Shown piece by piece: positions 16,881-26,143 of a stretch of DNA of 64,000 bases. Every line of letters starts with the position of its first letter. Within the stretch, counting starts at the first letter, position 1. The DNA is from Anaerotignum sp. MB30-C6. Lineage in GTDB: Bacteria > Bacillota > Clostridia > Lachnospirales > Anaerotignaceae. Location of the stretch: assembly GCF_030908465.1 (NCBI RefSeq), contig NZ_CP133078.1, forward strand, positions 2,480,001-2,544,000, written 5' to 3'. The notes beneath the pieces were generated by a model that worked only from the letters and a program-made list of their open reading frames with translations, was not told the origin of the DNA and did no database searches. A program made the translations under genes and the position numbers.

Positions 16881-17341
16881 ATATGCGGAAAATATGGAAA
16901 GTACCTCTATTTTGTATCATTGCAGGTGTGATTACATTTAAAGTAGCAGTCTTTCTATTCAGTGGTTTTACGATTGTTACACTTCCAGATGGGACAATTA
17001 CAACAAATAATACACGACAGCTTATAATATATGGAGCCATATTTATTGTGACACTTATCCTTGGCGGCATGCTTTTTCGCAACATGACTAAAAAAGAAAT
17101 TTTCTTTTCCGCATCAATCATGGTGGTTATTAGCTTGATAACAAATTTGACCCAATGGGCTTTTAACATCACAAGTGGTCCTGCTTTATCTTATTATATT
17201 TATCTTGGTATGATTTTTGAGTGGAGTAGTGCTGTAACTCTGCTATTATGTCAAGTCATCGAAAATCTTTGGGTTGTTTCAATTATTAGTAGTTTTACAC
17301 CATATTTGTTTATCCCATTTGGAATAAAAGAGCAGGTATAA
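16877..17341 (+). CDS. Hypothetical four-helix membrane protein
   Basis: About 154 residues with four predicted membrane helices: about 9-29, 52-70, 76-95 and 105-145 (possibly two short ones). The start ATG at 16877 is chosen over an upstream frame extension because it follows GGAGGAGGAGAAAAGCT and overlaps the SLH gene stop as ATGA. No charged motif, cysteine pair or enzyme signature is visible. Coupling to the SLH protein suggests a joint envelope role; the function is unknown. Confidence 0.7.
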   Translation: MNMRKIWKVPLFCIIAGVITFKVAVFLFSGFTIVTLPDGTITTNNTRQLIIYGAIFIVTLILGGMLFRNMTKKEIFFSASIMVVISLITNLTQWAFNITSGPALSYYIYLGMIFEWSSAVTLLLCQVIENLWVVSIISSFTPYLFIPFGIKEQV

Positions 17342-17480
17342 CATCTCGTTTACCACTCAGGTTAAGGGTATCAGTCCTTGTGCCAAAGTCTGTTTCTGAT
17401 GTTTATATTACCAAGCATTATTATATTTGAGGATTATTAATATGCTGTTCCAACCATTAATTTTGCTTGCATAGGAGGTT

Positions 17481-17816
17481 ATGATGAAAAAGTATTTATG
17501 GTTCATTGGATTAATTGTAGTCTTAGCATTGTTAGGTGGATGTAGGACTGAAACTGTTCAAAGTGAAATGATATTAAAAGTAAATGATACATTGTATTAT
17601 GGTACAGATGAGGTGGGCCCCATGGGAGATTCAGGGTGTGTTGAAGGACAAATCAAATCATCTGTTGAGTCAGATGCTATTCCTACTGAAAATGGTTCTT
17701 CTAATTTTGGGTGCATAGGAAATTCTTATACATATGATGATGGTGATGGATTTATCATGGTTTCACTTGGTAATGATAACGGGTGGCATTGTTTTTATGC
17801 TGAAAATAAAAGTTAA
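17481..17816 (+). CDS. Small putative lipoprotein
   Basis: A 111-residue secreted protein. The N-terminus has MMKKY, a hydrophobic helix and lipobox LLGGC (Cys at about residue 21). The mature part is acidic, has a further pair of cysteines that could form a disulfide, and ends in an aromatic-rich strand-like stretch (GWHCFYAENKS). It starts after AGGAGGTT; ATG 17481 and 17484 are both possible. It stands alone 140 bases after the membrane gene. No family is recognised. Confidence 0.7.
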   Translation: MMKKYLWFIGLIVVLALLGGCRTETVQSEMILKVNDTLYYGTDEVGPMGDSGCVEGQIKSSVESDAIPTENGSSNFGCIGNSYTYDDGDGFIMVSLGNDNGWHCFYAENKS

Positions 17817-17924
17817 CTTTCTTTATTAAGGTGTACGACGGAGATTGGGTTTCATTGATTCCAAAATAAAAAATGGAGATTAGAAAGGGAACTCCCCTTT
17901 GTATTATGGTCCATGAGAAGAAAT

Positions 17925-17958
17925 CAAGGCCTTATGTTTTACTAAACATAAGGCCTTG
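17925..17958. terminator. Strong inverted repeat, possible bidirectional terminator
   Basis: caaggccttatgtt (17925-17938) pairs perfectly with aacataaggccttg (17945-17958) around a six-base loop. There is no long T-run on either side, so termination is likely but weak. It separates the lipoprotein gene from the convergent amidase gene. Confidence 0.5.
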
Positions 17959-18089
17959 TGCATTTGTATTGACACAAATTTGCAACCATTCATCGTCAGA
18001 ATTAACGCAAATTAAGTTAAGCAGTATCTTTTTTGCTGCGTAAATACCAAGTGCACACCCTACAGAAAACGCCATACCGCCTTATGGAC

Positions 18090-18587
18090 CTACCAAGTGT
18101 TTACATGGGTGATGTGTAAATAACGGATGCTTACATACTGATAAGTACTCAATGGGCGATTGTCTGCATCGAAGGTATGTGCAGCCACCAAGATATTAGA
18201 GGGAGCGGGAACCGCTCCAACAGAGACAACTGTAGGCGTATGGCTATATCCCATTCCGTCGAAAGAAAGCTGAACAATATCCCCCGGTTCTACCTGCGAA
18301 ACATCTGCCCCTATCCCTGCAGGTCCAACTCCCATATTCTTCACAAGGAATTTATACATGAATTCAACACCAGTCCACGCTGGTGCACGGTTGTTCAGGC
18401 TGTAATAATACCAGCCAAAGGTCGGTTTCGGATTCATAACCCCTGAACCGGCATACAACACCTGCGAGGCAAAATTTGTGCAGTCTCCTCCTAATTTATC
18501 AAAATTGTAGTATTGCGGATTGCGCCCATAGGCCCATTTGTGGGCATATGCTACAGCCTTTTCCCTGCCATAGTCTATTTTTCTCAT
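18090..18587 (-). CDS. Amidase_6 (CHAP-like cysteine) domain protein
   Basis: A 165-residue protein consisting of one putative amidase domain. The catalytic Cys lies in GGDCTNFASQ (about 34-43), and the partner His is probably in GYSHTPTVVS (about 113-122). YGRE and AYGRNPQYYN near the N-terminus and the final VSIRYLHITHVNTW complete the family pattern. Members are papain/CHAP-like peptidases or amidases often acting on cell-wall peptides, but this one has no signal peptide or membrane helix, so export is unclear. It starts after AGGTGGAGAC. It is a single gene. Confidence 0.8.
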   Translation of the reverse strand: MRKIDYGREKAVAYAHKWAYGRNPQYYNFDKLGGDCTNFASQVLYAGSGVMNPKPTFGWYYYSLNNRAPAWTGVEFMYKFLVKNMGVGPAGIGADVSQVEPGDIVQLSFDGMGYSHTPTVVSVGAVPAPSNILVAAHTFDADNRPLSTYQYVSIRYLHITHVNTW

Positions 18588-18958
18588 GTCTCCACCTCTA
18601 TACTATTGTATGCAGGTTGCAGAAAGTAAAAGAACATCAGTTGTTTCTGTAACCACATGATGATTTTAGGCCAATTGTTAAGAACTCTTTTTTAATATCC
18701 TCTACATTTTCCATTTAATCTAACCTTTTGAGCGTAATGAGCTGCCCAGTATGTTATAATAGTATTTAACATATAGACACTTTGAAGAAAAGCAACATTG
18801 AACTGTAAACGAATTGGCTAAAGAGTTAATTAGCGTTTTTTCTATAAGCACCAATTTAACTATGCAGTACTGCATTACGCAATCTGTTAATAACGGATAA
18901 GATAACTTAGCAAAAGCATGTTATATCTAAACAAAAGCAGTGAAAGTGAGCAAACCTT
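18588..18958. other. Divergent intergenic region
   Basis: About 370 AT-rich bases between the amidase and radical SAM genes. I looked for a short precursor-peptide gene before the SPASM enzyme and found none with a ribosome binding site. Confidence 0.4.
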
Positions 18959-19819
18959 ATGAAAAAATTTTCTCGTATCTACATCGAAATTACAAATGTG
19001 TGTAATCTGTCGTGCAGTTTTTGCATTGGTAACGTTCGTTTACCACGGTTTATGAATACTGACGAGTTCTCAAATATAATTCAGCAAGCAAAGTCATATA
19101 CAAACCATATTTATCTGCATGTACTGGGAGAGCCGCTGGTACACCCCCAATTGGAAGAATTTTTGAATGTGGCACATCACTTCCACATGAATGTAAATAT
19201 TACCACAAACGGTACATTGCTTGGGAAAACACAAAACGTACTGCTGAATGCGCCTGCCTTGCGAAAGGTAAGCATATCGTTGCACAGCATGGAGGCTGAT
19301 AGCCCATATTGCAAGGAGGAGTATTTACAAGGTGTGGCATCCTTTGTTACAGCAGCAACAGGCAAGGGTATTTTTTGCGAGTTAAGAATGTGGAATCTAG
19401 GTGCAGATGGCATAGATAATGAGGCTATTTTTACCCCTTTATGCCGTCTTTTAGGATTGGACAATGCTGCTCAAGAAGGTGCACGCATTAAAATCAACGA
19501 AAGGGGTAACACCACACTGGCACCAAGACTTTTCCTTGGAAAGGCCGCTCGTTTTACTTGGCCCAGCATGAATGAATCCCCCACAGAACAGCCCATATTC
19601 TGCCATGGGCTACGTAACCAAATGGCCATACTGAGTGATGGTACGGTAGTGCCTTGTTGTCTGGATAGCCGAGGTGATATTGCACTGGGCAATATTTTTC
19701 AAACACCCCTTCCTGAAATTCTCTCTGGTGAACGTGCCCAAGCACTTTACAAAGGTTTTTCGGCACGTCAACCTAGCGAGGAGCTTTGCCGCCGATGTGG
19801 GTATGCAAAGCGCTTTTAA
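18959..19819 (+). CDS. Radical SAM/SPASM domain protein
   Basis: A 286-residue radical SAM enzyme. The SAM-cluster motif is Cys15-x3-Cys19-x2-Cys22 (CNLSCSFC). GEPLVHP and a TTNGT block follow as in the TIM-barrel fold. The C-terminal SPASM-like part has VPCCLDSRGDIALGN near residue 225 and ends LCRRCGYAKR, giving extra cluster ligands. Such enzymes modify peptides or proteins or cleave small molecules. No peptide precursor or partner lies next to it, so the substrate is unknown. The ATG has only a weak ribosome binding site (GTGAG), but the ITNVCN opening fixes the start closely. Confidence 0.85.
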   Translation: MKKFSRIYIEITNVCNLSCSFCIGNVRLPRFMNTDEFSNIIQQAKSYTNHIYLHVLGEPLVHPQLEEFLNVAHHFHMNVNITTNGTLLGKTQNVLLNAPALRKVSISLHSMEADSPYCKEEYLQGVASFVTAATGKGIFCELRMWNLGADGIDNEAIFTPLCRLLGLDNAAQEGARIKINERGNTTLAPRLFLGKAARFTWPSMNESPTEQPIFCHGLRNQMAILSDGTVVPCCLDSRGDIALGNIFQTPLPEILSGERAQALYKGFSARQPSEELCRRCGYAKRF

Positions 19820-19993
19820 AATACGAAAGCAAAAAAAAAGGGTGTTGAAATACTTACGGACGGGAGAGGGATTACTATGCTGTTTCTGATACCTATTAAT
19901 TAAATGCCACTACCAATTAAACTTATTCAGGATTCATATACGGTTATAGTTAATAAAAATGATTCATTATACCCCAACAAGTGTTCCAGTAGG

Positions 19994-20085
19994 CCTCCTG
20001 TTCGAGTATCTCTTTCCATGCACCTAATCTACATAGAAAAAGCCCTAGAAGTAACCACGATTGGTTGCTTCCAGAGCTTTTCTTT
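19994..20085 (+). terminator. Terminator in second copy of the dispersed repeat
   Basis: This is a diverged copy of the sequence at 3821-3906. It shares cgagtatctctt, catagaaa, ttggttgctt and the same spacing. The hairpin around agccctagaagtaacc and ggttgcttccagagct is imperfect and followed by a T-rich run. It probably ends the radical SAM transcript. Confidence 0.55.
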
Positions 20086-20128
20086 TTTAAAAATGTGGGT
20101 GTTGACAAGTTCTTATCGATTATCTTTT

Positions 20129-21280
20129 TTAAACTCGTATATAATCTAAGAAAACTGGCTGTAGCCCAAGGCTTTCTATACTGCTTAACACTTCCGCAAC
20201 ACTTCTGTCGTCGGAAATTTCGAACTGCTCGTCCCCTTTTGCCTCTTCTTCATGACCACCTACGCTTACCTTCACACCCGCAGAAATCCTTGTGGCACAC
20301 ATCCCAATCACATTATCCCGAAATCCAGCTCTTTCTCGGGTTGAAATTGTAATTCCTGCATAAGGCATAAATAGCCGATAGGCTAACATCACCTGTAAAA
20401 GCTGGGTTTCATGGACATCCTTTGGATTTTCTTCTGCATTATTGATAAAGGGACGTAACCTAGGTGGTGAAAAAGAAATCTCCCCTTGAGGATATTTCCG
20501 TTGCACATAAAAAGCGTGCAATCCAGTTGCAAATGCGTCTTTTCTAAAGTCCCCCAAACCCAACAAGGCACCAAAAGCAACCCCTCGCATGCCCCCTTTT
20601 AATGCCCTCTCCTGTGCATAAAAACGGTATGGATAAATCCTTTTTGGTCCGCTTAGGTGCATTTCTTCATACTTATCTGTATTATATGTCTCTTGGTATA
20701 CACAAACATAGTCTGCACCACATTCATGAAGGAATGCATACTCATCTGTATTTAATGGATAAATTTCAATGCCTACCAAGGCAAAATACTTGGTGGCCAA
20801 TTTCACCGCTTCTCCAATATACTTTACATCAGATTGGTGGCGAGATTCTCCTGTCAAAAGCAGAATATCTCGTAAACCTGTCTTTGATATACTTTGCAGT
20901 TCTTTTTCCATTTCCTCCATACTAAGCTTGCCCCGATGAATCTTGTTTTTGCAGTTAAACCCGCAATAAATACAATTGTTTTCACAATAGTTGGCAATAT
21001 AAAGGGGTGTAAAAAGAGACACTGCATTCCCAAAATGGGCTCTTGTTTCCTTCTGCGCCCTTTGTGCCATTTCCTCTAAAAAAGGCATAGCCGCAGGAGA
21101 AAGCAAAGCACCAAAGTCATCTATATCTAGTTTGTCTTTGCATAGTGCAGCTTTTACATCTTCGACTATATATGTATTATAGTCATACTGTTCCACTGTA
21201 TCTAACACTCGTTCCATAATATCAGAGTCTACTTGTTCCATATAATCCAAATAAACCATATGATCCATTTTTGTTTCCAT
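20129..21280 (-). CDS. thiH: 2-iminoacetate synthase ThiH
   Basis: A radical SAM tyrosine lyase of about 383 residues that makes dehydroglycine for the thiazole ring of thiamine. The CxxxCxxC cluster motif is in ANYCENNCIYCGFNC near residue 105. Also visible are LLTGESRHQSDVKY, FGALLGLGDFRKDA and a C-terminal ISTRERAGFRDN block. ATG 21280 is chosen because GGGGAGAGCGT precedes it; an upstream TTG frame to 21307 has no such site. It is the last gene of thiSFGH. The tyrosine-using ThiH, instead of glycine oxidase ThiO, fits an anaerobe. Confidence 0.95.
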   Translation of the reverse strand: METKMDHMVYLDYMEQVDSDIMERVLDTVEQYDYNTYIVEDVKAALCKDKLDIDDFGALLSPAAMPFLEEMAQRAQKETRAHFGNAVSLFTPLYIANYCENNCIYCGFNCKNKIHRGKLSMEEMEKELQSISKTGLRDILLLTGESRHQSDVKYIGEAVKLATKYFALVGIEIYPLNTDEYAFLHECGADYVCVYQETYNTDKYEEMHLSGPKRIYPYRFYAQERALKGGMRGVAFGALLGLGDFRKDAFATGLHAFYVQRKYPQGEISFSPPRLRPFINNAEENPKDVHETQLLQVMLAYRLFMPYAGITISTRERAGFRDNVIGMCATRISAGVKVSVGGHEEEAKGDEQFEISDDRSVAEVLSSIESLGLQPVFLDYIRV

Positions 21281-21314
21281 ACGCTCTCCCCTCATTTGCA
21301 TTTTCAACGCTTTT

Positions 21315-22085
21315 TTAGTCCTGTAAAAAACCCGTTAAAGGACTGGATGCCTCTCCTTTACTTTCCAAAACACGACCAAGTCCCGCAAGATATGCCGAAC
21401 GCCCCGCCTCAATGGCAAGACGGAAAGCCGTTGCCATCAAAGGAACGTCTTTTGCCGTTGCAACAGCAGTGTTTGCCATCACAGCATCCACACCCAATTC
21501 CATAGCTTCACAAGCTTGGGAAGGGCGTCCAATGCCTGCATCAACAATAATGGGTAAGTCAATTTCATCTATCAACATTTTAATGAAATCTTTTGTAAGA
21601 AGGCCACGATTGCTTCCAATTGGAGCACCCAAAGGCATAATTGCGGCGGCACCGGCGCTTTCCAAGGAGCGTGCTACGTTCAAATCCGGATACATATAGG
21701 GCATGACGATAAAGCCTTCTTTTGCCAAAATTTCCGTTGCTTTAATGGTCTCATAATTATCTGGCATCAAGTATTTAGAATCATGAATCACTTCAATCTT
21801 CACAAAATCACCACAACCCAACTCCCTTGCCAAACGAGCAATTCTTACCGCCTCTTCTGCCGTTCTTGCACCCGAAGTATTGGGCAACAACGTAATATTT
21901 TCAGGCATATAGTCTAAAATATTCCCCTCTCCGCCTACATTGGCACGACGTAGTGCAAGGGTAGCCATTTCCACACCACCGTTTTGAATGACTGCATTCG
22001 TCATCTCCAAAGAAAATTTGCCAGAGCCCAAAATAAATCTCGACTGAAATTCATGTCCTCCAATGACCAATTTATCCTTTTTCAT
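21315..22085 (-). CDS. thiG: Thiazole synthase ThiG
   Basis: A 256-residue TIM-barrel enzyme that builds thiazole phosphate from deoxyxylulose 5-phosphate, dehydroglycine and ThiS-thiocarboxylate. [19 protein letters not shown] opens the protein, the Schiff-base lysine is in DFVKIEVI, and the phosphate-binding end reads [11 protein letters not shown] and [12 protein letters not shown]. It starts after GGGAAGGGAG, between thiF and thiH with short gaps. Length is as usual for the family. Confidence 0.97.
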   Translation of the reverse strand: MKKDKLVIGGHEFQSRFILGSGKFSLEMTNAVIQNGGVEMATLALRRANVGGEGNILDYMPENITLLPNTSGARTAEEAVRIARLARELGCGDFVKIEVIHDSKYLMPDNYETIKATEILAKEGFIVMPYMYPDLNVARSLESAGAAAIMPLGAPIGSNRGLLTKDFIKMLIDEIDLPIIVDAGIGRPSQACEAMELGVDAVMANTAVATAKDVPLMATAFRLAIEAGRSAYLAGLGRVLESKGEASSPLTGFLQD

Positions 22086-22101
22086 TTGAATTCTCCCTTC
22101 C

Positions 22102-22761
22102 CTATTCTTCCTCTATCCCAAGCAACAATCGTAAGATCATATTGGCTTGATGGCTTGCACAAAGTTGGACCCTAGGTGCCATCAAGCCATAATTTTTTTC
22201 AATGCCAGAAACAAGATCTCCGCAAATATAAAAATTATTCATTACCTTTTTTGTACCAATCTCATTGGAACTACCATATCCCCCCATGCCGGAACCAGAT
22301 ACAATTTTTATATTGGGACAATGCTGTAAAATCGTATTTACAAGCATTGCTTTGTTTTCAGCCTGATCAAAGGCCTCGCATACAATGGGATATTCAAGAA
22401 ATAATTCCACGGCATTTTCTTCCGTAACCCGAATGGTTTTGGTTTTTATTTGTACATACGGGTTCACCTCTTTAATTTGAGCTTGCAAAGCTTCTGTTTT
22501 TTTCACTCCCAAATGACGAACCCCGTAACACTGCCTATTTAAATTGGACAAGTCTACTTGGTCAAAATCCACCAAAAATAACTCTCCCACCCCAAGGCGA
22601 GCCAACATCATAGCAATATTGGAACCAAGTCCACCCAATCCAGCTATGGCAACACGCCCTTTTGCAATCTTTTCCTGAACGGAAAGGCTATGGCGTTTGA
22701 TTAAAGCCTCCTCCAATTCCTTCTTTGTGGGCACATACCTTTCTCCAACCAAATTAACCAC
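22102..22761 (-). CDS. thiF: ThiS adenylyltransferase ThiF
   Basis: A 219-residue E1-like enzyme that adenylates the C-terminus of ThiS. The nucleotide site is [21 protein letters not shown], followed by [13 protein letters not shown]. The usual zinc CxxC pairs are absent, as in the short ThiF group that works with ThiH in clostridia. The frame opens at GTG 22761, but that codon touches the AGGAGG that also lies in the thiS tail; TTG at 22752 has 8-base spacing and is the more likely start. The gene overlaps the end of thiS. Confidence 0.92.
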   Translation of the reverse strand: MVNLVGERYVPTKKELEEALIKRHSLSVQEKIAKGRVAIAGLGGLGSNIAMMLARLGVGELFLVDFDQVDLSNLNRQCYGVRHLGVKKTEALQAQIKEVNPYVQIKTKTIRVTEENAVELFLEYPIVCEAFDQAENKAMLVNTILQHCPNIKIVSGSGMGGYGSSNEIGTKKVMNNFYICGDLVSGIEKNYGLMAPRVQLCASHQANMILRLLLGIEEE

Positions 22762-22948
22762 CTCCTACAAATGAAACCACTTCTAGGGTATCCTCAGGAG
22801 ATAACAAAATTTGCGAAATCATCCCTTTTGGCACGATGGCACCATTGCGTTCTATCGCAACCCGCTTTAAATCGTAGCCTTGTTCCAGTAAAAATTTTGA
22901 TAAGCTCATTGTATTCTCCAATTGAATTTCCACTCCATTTACACGCAC
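22754..22948 (-). CDS. thiS: Sulfur carrier protein ThiS
   Basis: A 64-residue ubiquitin-like carrier with a terminal Gly-Gly (here GGG) that is adenylated by ThiF and then thiocarboxylated. The start is GTG 22948 after AGGAGGAATT. It opens the thi operon, and its last codons contain the ribosome binding site of thiF. A hairpin with a T-rich tail lies just upstream. Confidence 0.93.
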   Translation of the reverse strand: MRVNGVEIQLENTMSLSKFLLEQGYDLKRVAIERNGAIVPKGMISQILLSPEDTLEVVSFVGGG

Positions 22949-22967
22949 TTACAATTCCTCCTATCTG

Positions 22968-23021
22968 GAAAAAAATAAAAAAAAGCACGAAAAGGGATAC
23001 ACCCGTGGTGGTGTACCCCTT
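22968..23021 (-). terminator. Terminator-like hairpin in the thiS leader
   Basis: On the minus strand aaggggtacacc (23021-23010) pairs with ggtgtatccctt (23003-22992), followed by TTTTCGTGC and a run of eight or more T within 25 bases of the thiS ribosome binding site. It could be an attenuator of thiSFGH or the terminator of an upstream transcript. I do not see the conserved thi-box bases of a TPP riboswitch. Confidence 0.55.
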
Positions 23022-23285
23022 CAATTAACATGTTGCCTATTCACTTTCGACACTAAGATAACATAGATTGATAATAATGTCAACACAGAAGTTCCAAATA
23101 TATCCAAATAAAAACATGGCCTTGAAAATACTAGGAGATGTTTTCTTATCTCTATTCACTTGTTTGACCGAAAATTAAAGTTGTTCTTTTAGCACTAATA
23201 TATAAAGAAAACATAGAAAGTTATGCTTTCAAATAAAAATCAGAAACCATCTCAAAGCGTTAAACCTGCTATCAACATTTTTCCT

Positions 23286-23457
23286 CCACCAGCAGAGCTG
23301 GTGGTTTATTGGAGCGAAAGCGCCAATAAAAAAGAATCCGTAAAACGGATTCTTTTCATTTCATCTCTTGGTATGGAAAGCAAAATACCCGTTTCAGGGT
23401 GGCAGTATATACCCCGCTCGGACTAGGTGCAACCATGTCCTTTCCATAGGCCTAGTC
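23286..23457. other. Cluster of hairpins, possible structured RNA or IS200-like remnant
   Basis: Three hairpins occur in tandem: ccaccagc/gctggtgg (23286-23304), ttggagc-GAAA-gcgccaa with a GNRA loop (23309-23326), and aagaatccg/cggattctt (23332-23354) with T-runs on both sides. Longer pairings follow: tatggaaag (23372-23380) with ctttccata (23440-23448), and gactagg (23421-23427) with cctagtc (23451-23457). The third hairpin can act as a terminator in either direction between thiS and rubredoxin. Confidence 0.4.
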
Positions 23458-23479
23458 TGCCATTGCTTTTCCAAATAGA

Positions 23480-23641
23480 TTACTCTTTTACTTCAAAGTC
23501 TTCCTTACCAACGCCACATAATGGGCACTTCCAGTCATCAGGCAACTTCTCAAAAGGTGTGCCTGCAGCAACTCCGTTGTCTGGATCGCCAATTTCAGGA
23601 TCATAGATATAACCACAAACTGTACATTCATACTTTTTCAT
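23480..23641 (-). CDS. Rubredoxin
   Basis: A 53-residue one-iron electron carrier. Ligands are the two CxxCG pairs, [18 protein letters not shown] and [11 protein letters not shown], with the usual DDWKCP linker. ATG follows AAGGAGATGATATC. It lies downstream of the flavodiiron gene on the same strand, 600 bases away, with a hairpin between them. Rubredoxin is the normal electron donor of such flavoproteins in oxygen or NO reduction, so the pair probably works together although co-transcription is uncertain. Confidence 0.97.
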   Translation of the reverse strand: MKKYECTVCGYIYDPEIGDPDNGVAAGTPFEKLPDDWKCPLCGVGKEDFEVKE

Positions 23642-24246
23642 ATGATATCATCTCCTTCTCAATAATAAAATTCTACCAACCTCCTTTTTGAGGTTGGTTT
23701 ATTATGAAATTTAAATTCCCTTTTGGATACTTCCCATTGAAGGGTATATCTATAAAGAAAATTATAAATTACAATAACCAGTTACTTCAAACCCTAAAAA
23801 TGTTTATAAGGATTACTTGAACAATACGATACACGATAATGGAACTTTTTTGCTTTTTCTCACTACTAAGTTACATTACCTCCAGATAGTTCCAATGTTA
23901 TAGGTGCTAAGTACCTTAAAAATCGATTTCTACCTAGTACTATCTACACCTTAATCCCATTCATCCAACTCATTTTCACATTATAAAATTCGCCTTTATT
24001 ATACCATATGCCCTAATATTTTACAAACAAAATTAGCACTTTGCTTTGACTTCTGTATTCGCCTTTTTCCACAAAGTTTTATTCATTAGGAATACGCTTT
24101 CTTAATTGCTAATTTGCCCCAATCAGGACGCAAAAAAGCAAACCTTACTTAGCTAAGCTCAGGTAAAAACAGCATTTCTTTCACTGCAATAGCCAGATGG
24201 TTTTTATGCGTTTAAGCCAACATGAATAAAACAACCCTGTAATCGA
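23642..24246. other. Long intergenic region before rubredoxin
   Basis: About 600 AT-rich bases without a gene. A hairpin ccaacctc/gaggttgg at 23676-23697 lies close upstream of the rubredoxin start and may terminate read-through or be part of its leader. No operator of the ATGTTG-N6-CAACAT type is present. Confidence 0.4.
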
Positions 24247-25449
24247 TTATTTTTTCATCGTATTCGCTATGGCATCCACCATGGCTTCAATCTCAGCTAA
24301 TTGGCTTTTTTTCATAGAAGATTTAATGGTTATCTTGTTTTCCAGAATATTCATATTCTTACATTTTTCCAGTTCGGCACGAATCAGCTTACCACTATTA
24401 GGCGCCCATGAGCCATTCTCAATCACCGCTACGGTACGGTTTTGCAGATTATGTGCTACGATATCAAATACTAACGCTTCCATGCTTACAAAAATTCCAT
24501 TGTTATAGGTAGCGGATGCAAAAACTAAATGGCTGTAACAAAATGCTGCCGTTATAATGTCCGACGCAGGGGCCACGGATACATCAAACATCACCGTCTT
24601 AATTCCTCTGTCCCATAAGCGAGAAGCAAGAATTTCCGCTGCGTTCTCTGTATTGCCATAGATAGAAGCATATGCAATGACAACCCCTTCTTCTTCCGGA
24701 GTATAACTGCTCCATCTTTCGTACTTCTCCATATACTTTTCAATATCTTTTCTCCAAACAAACCCATGTAATGGGCATAGCAAACGAATCTCTAAAGGTG
24801 CTATTTTTTTCAACATAGCCTGAACCTGCGGACCATACTTCCCAATGATATTGCCATAATACCGTCTTGCTTCCTTCATATAATTCAGCTCAAAATCAAC
24901 TTCATCAGCAAAAATAGCCCCATTCAACGCTCCAAAACAACCAAAAGCATCCGCAGAGAATAAAATGCCATCGGTAGTATCATAAGTCAACATTACCTCA
25001 GGCCAGTGCACCATAGGAGCCATAAAAAATGTCAACTGATGCTTCCCTGTGGAAAGGACATCCCCTTCTTTTACTACAATAACACGAGAGTCAATATCAA
25101 ATTCAAAAAATTGCTTAATCATCGTCAAAATCTTAGCGTTGCAGACAATCTTGATGTTGGGATAACGCAGAACCACCTCTTCCAATGTAAAGGAGTGGTC
25201 AGGTTCCATATGATGAACCACCAGATAATCCAAAGGCCTATCTTGTAAAACTTCCGTTAAGTTTTCAAAAAACACTTTACTTACTGCCCTGTCTACTGTA
25301 TCAAAAAGAACTGTTTTTTCATCCATCATTATATAAGAATTATAAGAAACTCCATCTGGTACAGAATACACGCCCTCAAACATTGCCAAGCGGCGGTCAT
25401 TTCCTCCAACCCAAGTCAAATCATCGGTTATTTTTTTCAAACAATACAT
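24247..25449 (-). CDS. A-type flavoprotein (flavodiiron protein, FprA family)
   Basis: A 400-residue cytosolic enzyme that reduces O2 to water or NO to N2O. The N-terminal metallo-beta-lactamase-like domain has the diiron ligands of HHMEPDHS (about 79-86), MVHWPEVM near residue 146, SADAFG and LCPLHGFVW. The C-terminal flavodoxin domain begins near residue 255 with IAYASIYGNTENAAE, the FMN phosphate loop. No fused rubredoxin domain is present; the separate rubredoxin gene downstream should supply electrons. It starts after AAGGGGAAGT. It probably protects this anaerobe from oxygen or nitric oxide. Confidence 0.93.
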   Translation of the reverse strand: MYCLKKITDDLTWVGGNDRRLAMFEGVYSVPDGVSYNSYIMMDEKTVLFDTVDRAVSKVFFENLTEVLQDRPLDYLVVHHMEPDHSFTLEEVVLRYPNIKIVCNAKILTMIKQFFEFDIDSRVIVVKEGDVLSTGKHQLTFFMAPMVHWPEVMLTYDTTDGILFSADAFGCFGALNGAIFADEVDFELNYMKEARRYYGNIIGKYGPQVQAMLKKIAPLEIRLLCPLHGFVWRKDIEKYMEKYERWSSYTPEEEGVVIAYASIYGNTENAAEILASRLWDRGIKTVMFDVSVAPASDIITAAFCYSHLVFASATYNNGIFVSMEALVFDIVAHNLQNRTVAVIENGSWAPNSGKLIRAELEKCKNMNILENKITIKSSMKKSQLAEIEAMVDAIANTMKK

Positions 25450-26143
25450 ATATACTTCCCCTTTCCATCTATATTAGATCTTCTAAAGTGTCCTTAGTTT
25501 CAGCCTATGTTCCTTAGGCAAAATGATCTTTTGTTTATGATGAATCAAAAGCTTGTCATTGTCAATATAATCTCCAAGACTTTTCGTATTTAAGCAAAAT
25601 TTAACCAATCGGTTTTATTCTATTTTAAGAAAAACTCATTCGTAATTAGCATGGTATGATTTTTCTTTTTTAATTCTTCTTTTTTCAACTTTTCCCTTTC
25701 TATAAAAAGCATAGACGTACTGCCCATTATTTTCCTGTTAAGTACGAACTGTAGATGCGTGTTGCTAAGGTGCCTTAATACGTTTATGCTCTCAAAGAAA
25801 AAAAATTAGTATAGATTTAAAAAATTAAATGATGGATTTCACCAGTATTTCTTGTTATTTACGAGTAGCACATCTCACCAGTTCTTCTGCAGACACTTCA
25901 CAGATTACCGCCCGGTTTATAAAATATCAGCTGGACTCATCATCCTTTTTAGATAGGACCCCCTAGAACCAAATCCTTTTATTCACAAAAATTTCATTGA
26001 AGTTGTTCCTTTGACGGAATATAATTGGTGGTATGAAGCAAAATATGGTAATTATATGGATTATATTATAGGTGTGGTAGACTTTCACTGTATACAGCGG
26101 TTAACAATTGTGGATTTTAGACTAAATAAGAAAGGGGATGATC
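25450..26143. other. Divergent intergenic region with a coding-like remnant
   Basis: About 690 bases. On the plus strand, roughly 25950-26150 reads as protein-like sequence without a start (for example VVPLTEYNWWYEAKYGNYMD), running into the response-regulator start in another frame. I take it for a decayed gene end. The rest shows nothing. Confidence 0.35.

Noticed and set aside
18588..18958. RiPP precursor peptide for the radical SAM/SPASM enzyme
   Set aside because: No short frame with a ribosome binding site and no partner genes; peptide maturation is not supported.
23030..23036. ATGTTGC upstream of the thi operon as a fourth regulon site
   Set aside because: Single half-site without an inverted partner or matching -10 spacing.
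23223..23426. 67-codon frame between thiS and rubredoxin
   Set aside because: It runs through the hairpin cluster; no ribosome site and unlikely composition.
25450..25700. Regulon operator upstream of the flavodiiron gene
   Set aside because: No ATGTTG-N6-CAACAT-like sequence was found, so membership is not supported.
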